In this document: positions 59,400-64,000 of the stretch, in pieces
Layout of the letters: each line of letters opens with the position of its first letter
Numbering within the stretch: the first letter of the stretch is position 1
Assembly (NCBI GenBank): GCA_011316305.1
Contig: SAUG01000052.1
Location: 124,001 to 188,000, forward strand
DNA: 64,000 nt
Direction of reading: 5' to 3'
DNA from: Rusavskia elegans
Taxonomy: Eukaryota > Ascomycota > Lecanoromycetes > Teloschistales > Teloschistaceae
Made by a program: the position numbers and the translations under genes
The notes under the pieces: generated by a model
Told to the model about the DNA's origin: nothing
What the model saw: the letters and a program-made list of their open reading frames with translations, nothing else
The model's database searches: none

Positions 59400-62282
59400 A
59401 TGACAGATATCTCCCGGTCCGCAATCAACCATGGGGCCTCCGTAGTCGATTCGTTGACTACAAACGGTTCATCGCCCGCAAAGCCCGTCTATCCCTCCAG
59501 TGGGATCCCTTCGCATCCTGAGGAGGAAGAAGACTATACCATCAAATGCATCTGTGGCTTCCATGACGACGACGGAAACACCGTTTTTTGCGACCGCTGC
59601 GATACCTGGCAGCATACCGAGTGCTACTATTTCGAAAATGGCGAGGTTCTCGACGTTAGCGATATCGAGCATTGGTGTGCAGATTGTAAGCCCAGGCAAC
59701 TCGATGTTCGAGGTGCTATTGACCGTCAATCGATGCGCCGAGAGCAGCCCGACCTCGGCGAGCGCAAGACCAAGAAGACGACGACCAAGAGCCACAAAAA
59801 GAAGGTCAGACCTCCAGAATCCAGCGCGATTGTTACCAATGGATCCACCTTGTACGACAAGGATGATCAAACCTATCTTGGGAATCCCCGAGATTACGCT
59901 CTGGCAGGCAAACGGCCGAAATTCAACCACAGATACTCCACATCGCTGCAGTCTCCAAATCTCGTTTACGCAGCCGACGACAGGCGTTCTGGGTCAGCAT
60001 CTCGTGTTATTCAGAGTCCATCGAAGATAGCTGGCCAGCACTCGTCAAACGGCTACTTCGGTGAGCCTTACTCGCAGGAATTTTTGCACCTGTACGACGA
60101 CGACCCTGGTGATGCTACCATGCAAGCAAACCTTTTCAACGACATCACAATCACACGCAGTCTGTCGATGTGGACGCAGGATGCGGAAGCGCTCAAGGAA
60201 GCATCCAATCACTTGAAACCTTCGGATGTTTTCCATCGTTGTGACCAACCGCTCGACTCGATGGTTTTCCCGTTCATACGTAAAGAGTACAAGCAAGGCC
60301 ATATCCAAGACGCGGACAGCCGACGTCCCCAGTGGGTATTCCTAACAACAGACGCGCCTCTGGTCAAGGGTTCGATACTGGGTGAGTTGAAAGGCAAAAT
60401 TGGGCACATGCAGGATTATGTTCAAGATCCTGTGAACAGATGGGACTACCTACGTCACCCAGTGCCTTTTGTTTTCTTCCATCCCAAGCTACCCATCTAC
60501 ATCGATACTCGGAAGGAAGGAACAAGATGCCGCTACTTGCGCAGGAGCTGCCGTCCCAATCTTACCATGACCACCATCCTGGAGAATGGTTCCGACTATC
60601 GATTTTGCTTCGTCGCTAAACACGACCTTCAGGCAGGGTCCGAGTTAACGATTGGGTGGACTCTCGATCAACACATTCGTGAGTTTTTTCGTCGAAACAG
60701 CGAGCAGGTCAAGAGTGAAGGAACGACAGACGCCGACGAAGACTACGTATCTGAATGGGTCGCAAAGGTCCTGGCAGACTTTGGTGGATGTGCGTGCGAT
60801 TCGCCATCGGAGTGCTCGTTAGCCAAGTACGACCGCCGCTCCCGCATGCTTTCGAATGGCACCGTGAGGCTGTCGAATGGTGATGTCCAGGCCCGCAATG
60901 GTTACGGCAAACGGCGCTCTCCCGGGTGGGATCAAGCAAATCATGGCAAATCGCCCCACATGAACCAGCATGAAGAAGGAGAAGAAGACGATACCGGATC
61001 GACATCAGGATCTTGCCAGAGCAAGCAGAGGAGTAGGAATTCAAGCCCAACACGCAATGCAACTGGTCAGAATGGTTTTGGACTAGGCCTCGAACTGTCG
61101 GATCGTGACAAACGAAAGATCGCGGCGCTAGAGAAAAATTTCGAACAGATCGAACAAGACAAGCACCAACCCGCTCCAAGAAGGAAGAAAAGAAACAGCG
61201 GTGGCTCAAGTGTCCAAGCGTCAACGACTGCAGCCTCAAGGCCTCACAGCCATGTGCCGTCATTCTCCCAAGTGAATACACCCGATGTCGACTCCAAGCT
61301 CCGCTACGTCGATGCAGGGACATCCAGGCGCATCTCGGGTTCTCCGGTGGGAAGACTGCCACCGACGTCGTCTTCCTTAAATAATAAACCTACTAGTCGG
61401 AAGAAAAGATCGTCTCATCTTCCTCAAACACCTACCGCATTTAACACACTCCGGCCGAACTATGTCTCCACTTCGGTTCAGACAGAACCAGACGACCAAG
61501 CCGATTGGTACGGGGTAATCAAGTCTGACCAGCCACCGAAACCTTTCATGTCACTGTCGAAGCAACTGCTACTGCGATCGCAACGAAATCGCATGCGAAT
61601 GGAGCAGAGGCTTCAAACCGAAGCACATCAGCGGCAAGACCCTGTTGGACCGATGCAAGCATCGGATGGCAATATGGTCGTCTCATCTGAAGCAGGGGAG
61701 GACATCGAAATGCAAGATGTTCAGTCTAGCCTCAGTCGTGCAACGACCAAAACGACCAACGGATCTCCCATACAAAAGCCGCGACCTCCAGATGACCCGG
61801 GTCCTCGAACGGAAAATGCGAGCACGCATTTCAAACCTCCCCTGCCACCGCAGTCTGGCAATGGGTATCGTACGACGGATCTGCGGGTGCAGCTTCCGTC
61901 GTCAATAACACAGGCTGGTGGTGATGGCATTGCCGCCTCACCCAGAGACTTCGGACAAAGCCCTGTGACAGTACGGTCGCCTTTTATACAGACGCCTGGC
62001 TCTTATTCCCCCCTCTTTTCCACCTCAACCTCCAATATGGTCCAGCCTAGTCCGGTGAAAAAGAAAGTCAGCTTGGGAGAATACATGAGTCGTCGAAGCA
62101 ACAAAGCGGAGGCTCCTTCCGCAGGAGAAAAACCCACGAACAGCAGCCCTATACTGTCGAATCCCGTCAAACCGCTGGCTGCTCTCCATGAAGCCAAGAG
62201 CAACCTTGACCAAAGCAGCCAGGTGGTGGATACTCCAAAGAGGGAAGACGAAAATCCAGTAGAGAGCAACCCACCCATATAG
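59400..62282 (+). CDS. PHD finger and SET domain protein, Set3-like
   Basis: Resembles yeast Set3/Set4 and the MLL5 type: a PHD finger plus a divergent SET domain. Set3 scaffolds a histone deacetylase complex that reads H3K4 methylation. Single exon, 960 aa. The PHD finger has all eight ligands: C50, C52, C64, C67, H72, C75, C93, C96, with DTWQH before the fifth ligand. The SET region is about residues 305-422. The usual NHSCxPN motif appears as RRSCRPNL (381-388), and the usual GEELTxDY end reads GSELTIGW, so the catalytic Tyr position is not conserved; the domain is probably not an active methyltransferase. A basic stretch at 122-136 could be a nuclear signal. The C-terminal 500 residues are low-complexity, Ser/Pro/Gln-rich. 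Exact orthology (SET3 or SET4) is inference. Confidence 0.92.
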   Translation: MTDISRSAINHGASVVDSLTTNGSSPAKPVYPSSGIPSHPEEEEDYTIKCICGFHDDDGNTVFCDRCDTWQHTECYYFENGEVLDVSDIEHWCADCKPRQLDVRGAIDRQSMRREQPDLGERKTKKTTTKSHKKKVRPPESSAIVTNGSTLYDKDDQTYLGNPRDYALAGKRPKFNHRYSTSLQSPNLVYAADDRRSGSASRVIQSPSKIAGQHSSNGYFGEPYSQEFLHLYDDDPGDATMQANLFNDITITRSLSMWTQDAEALKEASNHLKPSDVFHRCDQPLDSMVFPFIRKEYKQGHIQDADSRRPQWVFLTTDAPLVKGSILGELKGKIGHMQDYVQDPVNRWDYLRHPVPFVFFHPKLPIYIDTRKEGTRCRYLRRSCRPNLTMTTILENGSDYRFCFVAKHDLQAGSELTIGWTLDQHIREFFRRNSEQVKSEGTTDADEDYVSEWVAKVLADFGGCACDSPSECSLAKYDRRSRMLSNGTVRLSNGDVQARNGYGKRRSPGWDQANHGKSPHMNQHEEGEEDDTGSTSGSCQSKQRSRNSSPTRNATGQNGFGLGLELSDRDKRKIAALEKNFEQIEQDKHQPAPRRKKRNSGGSSVQASTTAASRPHSHVPSFSQVNTPDVDSKLRYVDAGTSRRISGSPVGRLPPTSSSLNNKPTSRKKRSSHLPQTPTAFNTLRPNYVSTSVQTEPDDQADWYGVIKSDQPPKPFMSLSKQLLLRSQRNRMRMEQRLQTEAHQRQDPVGPMQASDGNMVVSSEAGEDIEMQDVQSSLSRATTKTTNGSPIQKPRPPDDPGPRTENASTHFKPPLPPQSGNGYRTTDLRVQLPSSITQAGGDGIAASPRDFGQSPVTVRSPFIQTPGSYSPLFSTSTSNMVQPSPVKKKVSLGEYMSRRSNKAEAPSAGEKPTNSSPILSNPVKPLAALHEAKSNLDQSSQVVDTPKREDENPVESNPPI

Positions 62283-62909
62283 TCGACGTGTATCTTCTGA
62301 GCTACCAACCTGGTGGTTTCTATATTGGGGACCAGTCACGAGTCCAGCGACTCTTTTTTCTTACTCATGAATTGTCATTATGAGCGAACTAGCGGCGGCG
62401 TTTCTGTGTGGTGGATCAGGGGATGGCGTTATGTTGCGCCCATCTATTCTTTTCTGTAGCGATATGTAGGCTAGGGTCATGTAGAGTTTGCATCTTTTGC
62501 ACTTTACGAATACAGATGATGATCTACTTACGCACATTCTACCCTGGGCTCTTGTGGACGCTGACAACTGTGATGGAAACCCGCTTCGGACGGCTGTCAA
62601 TGTCAGGCCTCGATTCGCCCTCGCTGTAGAGTTGAGGGCTGGTCTGCCCAGCCGTTTGGTCACCCTGAATTTCAATAGCATAATGGTGTTGCGATGGCTT
62701 TTCATACTCTCGACATTGATGTCCTTGGCCCGTCAAAGCATTGATGTCCCGTGAACGTCCAGGTAACACTACATCTAAAGGCAGGGTTTTGGCGCCGTAT
62801 CAAGCAAGAGAGACACAATCACGTGTGAAAAGGACACCAAGATACTGGCATGCTTTTTCTAAACCGCTCTTTTCTCGCCATTTCATTTCCATGCAGCCCA
62901 CCCACCCAA
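62283..62909. other. intergenic region between convergent genes
   Basis: 627 bp of normal composition between the PHD/SET stop and the MTR10 stop. Holds both 3' UTRs. Nothing further seen. Confidence 0.6.
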
Positions 62910-63958
62910 TTACCCATTGAATCGGAACCTCGTAGCCTCCAGGCGACCCAATCCATCCCTGGGTGCGACATTCCTTCTCCGGTAGCTCGTTGTGAAATCC
63001 TGCAGCAGCACCCTTACTTTCCGTAGGTCACCAGCATCAACCTTCATTCCTACCGCATTCATCAACCGATCTGTTTCCCCCGCCCTGATGCTGCCGGCAG
63101 GCAGCATGCCTATCGTTTCCTTGACCCAAACACCTGATTGTAGTGGTAGGATCTCAAAGAGTGATAGCAGCACGCCTGAGGCGTCTTGAATGCAGTCCCG
63201 TGGGAAACTGAACATCATCCCAGTCATGACACGCTGAACAAGCGCTTCACCTTGCGAGGCAACCATCTGCTTGACGGCCTGTTGGAGCTGGGGTGAGTTG
63301 CGCGGTGCTTGGCCAGAATCCTGACGGTCGAAGTTGGAGGAATTGGGATGCTCGGTGCTGTAGCTGAGGAGATCGCGTAGAAAATGTAGGGCCGCGATCA
63401 GAGGTGCTTCTTGTTGGAGGGTGAGAGCGCTAACGGCGGCAGAGAGGATGTGCTGACAGACAGGACTGGGCAGGAGCTGGTGGTGGTAATATATCAGGGC
63501 ATCAATGAGAAGGCGGAAGAAATCTTCGATTACGTCTGGAAGGTCTTCGGCGGGGAGATCGTTCATGATCCTCAGGAATGCGAATGCTTGTTGCTCGAAG
63601 AAACTGTAGATGGCCCGAGAAGTGGACGCCTCAACGTATTCGGCGCCGATTGCAAATTCACGGAGGACAGAGTCTGTGGCCCAGAGAAAACATCCTTGCC
63701 GTGAGTTTTCGAAACCTGATGCCAGCTGTTGAGCAAGAGTGGGTAGAAGAGGAAGGATGGCTGTCCGGTAAGAAAGAACCATATACCGCCAGCAGCGGCA
63801 GATGCGTTCCAGAATTGGAGTGGAACTGGTAAAGTTTTCGGCGATCGTGGACAAGACTGGCAATATCTCTTGGCAATACTTGACCGCCGGGTTTTCTTCT
63901 TGCGGTGATACGTATGGCTGGATGTTTTGGACAAAGACAGTCAGGAGTTGGATGTACC
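62910..63958 (-). CDS. MTR10: nuclear import receptor Mtr10/transportin-3 type, C-terminal part
   Basis: A karyopherin of the importin-beta family. Yeast Mtr10 imports SR-like mRNA-binding proteins such as Npl3 and takes part in retrograde tRNA import. Only the 3' exon is present: it starts at an acceptor (TTCAAG) at 63959 with a branch-like CTAAT upstream. The rest lies beyond the right edge. The visible part is about 348 residues: YIQLLTVFVQNIQPYVSPQE, then ERICRCWRYMVLSYRTAILPLLPTLAQQLASGF, CFLWATDSVLREFA, and helical HEAT-like repeats to the end (GRLEATRFRFNG). The pattern suits the Mtr10/TNPO3 C-terminal half rather than importin-beta 1. Partial gene. Confidence 0.85.
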
Positions 63959-64000
63959 CTTGAAAATCACATTAGCAACCTTCATACGGTGCTTCGCCTA
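63959..64000 (-). other. 3' end of an MTR10 intron, running off the window
   Basis: On the minus strand the bases before the acceptor hold a TTGCTAATG branch-like motif. The only nearby GTATG donor would make a 29-nt intron, which is too short, so the true donor is probably outside. Confidence 0.5.

Overview
The window comes from a filamentous ascomycete (Pezizomycotina). The genes have short 46-110 bp spliceosomal introns, the proteins are ascomycete orthologues, and long AT-rich blocks carry the mark of repeat-induced point mutation (RIP): CpA/TpG are almost absent while CpG survives. I cannot place the genus.

Layout: (1) 1-3.9 kb, balanced base composition, with LEU1 (isopropylmalate isomerase) on the minus strand. 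(2) 3.9-13.4 kb, a RIP-degraded AT block with three short hAT-type elements and no living gene. (3) 13.5-21.5 kb, a gene island: ALG7 (-), SEH1 (+), a conserved-looking membrane protein of unknown function (+) and NUR1 (-). (4) 21.5-56.4 kb, a 35 kb AT block built of nested transposons. (5) 56.4-64 kb, a second gene island: VMA7 (+), NPC2 (-), a PHD/SET protein of the Set3 type (+) and the 3' part of MTR10 (-). The genes are ordinary housekeeping functions (leucine synthesis, N-glycosylation, nuclear pore and rim, nuclear import, V-ATPase, sterol transfer, chromatin). Nothing suggests a cluster or an operon.

The interest lies in the AT blocks. Target-site duplications (TSDs) let the nesting be read by eye. 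One family has ends close to TAGACTGG...CCAGTCTA and 8-bp TSDs, which fits the hAT superfamily. It occurs as short copies of about 160-550 bp, as about 2.5 kb copies carrying a degraded ORF of unknown function, and as one copy of about 5.9 kb (21747-31661) with a hAT transposase relic, split by a chromodomain Ty3/gypsy element (23200-27172). A second gypsy-type element (33689-42173) holds hAT copies four levels deep. A third structure (44348-52832) holds at least eight further insertions. A retroposon family (12-16 bp TSDs, 5' truncations) and a SINE-like element with a tRNA-like head are also present. Several TSD pairs differ only by C/T or G/A, as expected if RIP acted after insertion. The innermost retroposon copy (39131-39422) is nearly free of RIP and is probably young.

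All boundaries, splice sites and family calls were read by eye. No alignment, search or composition count was run.
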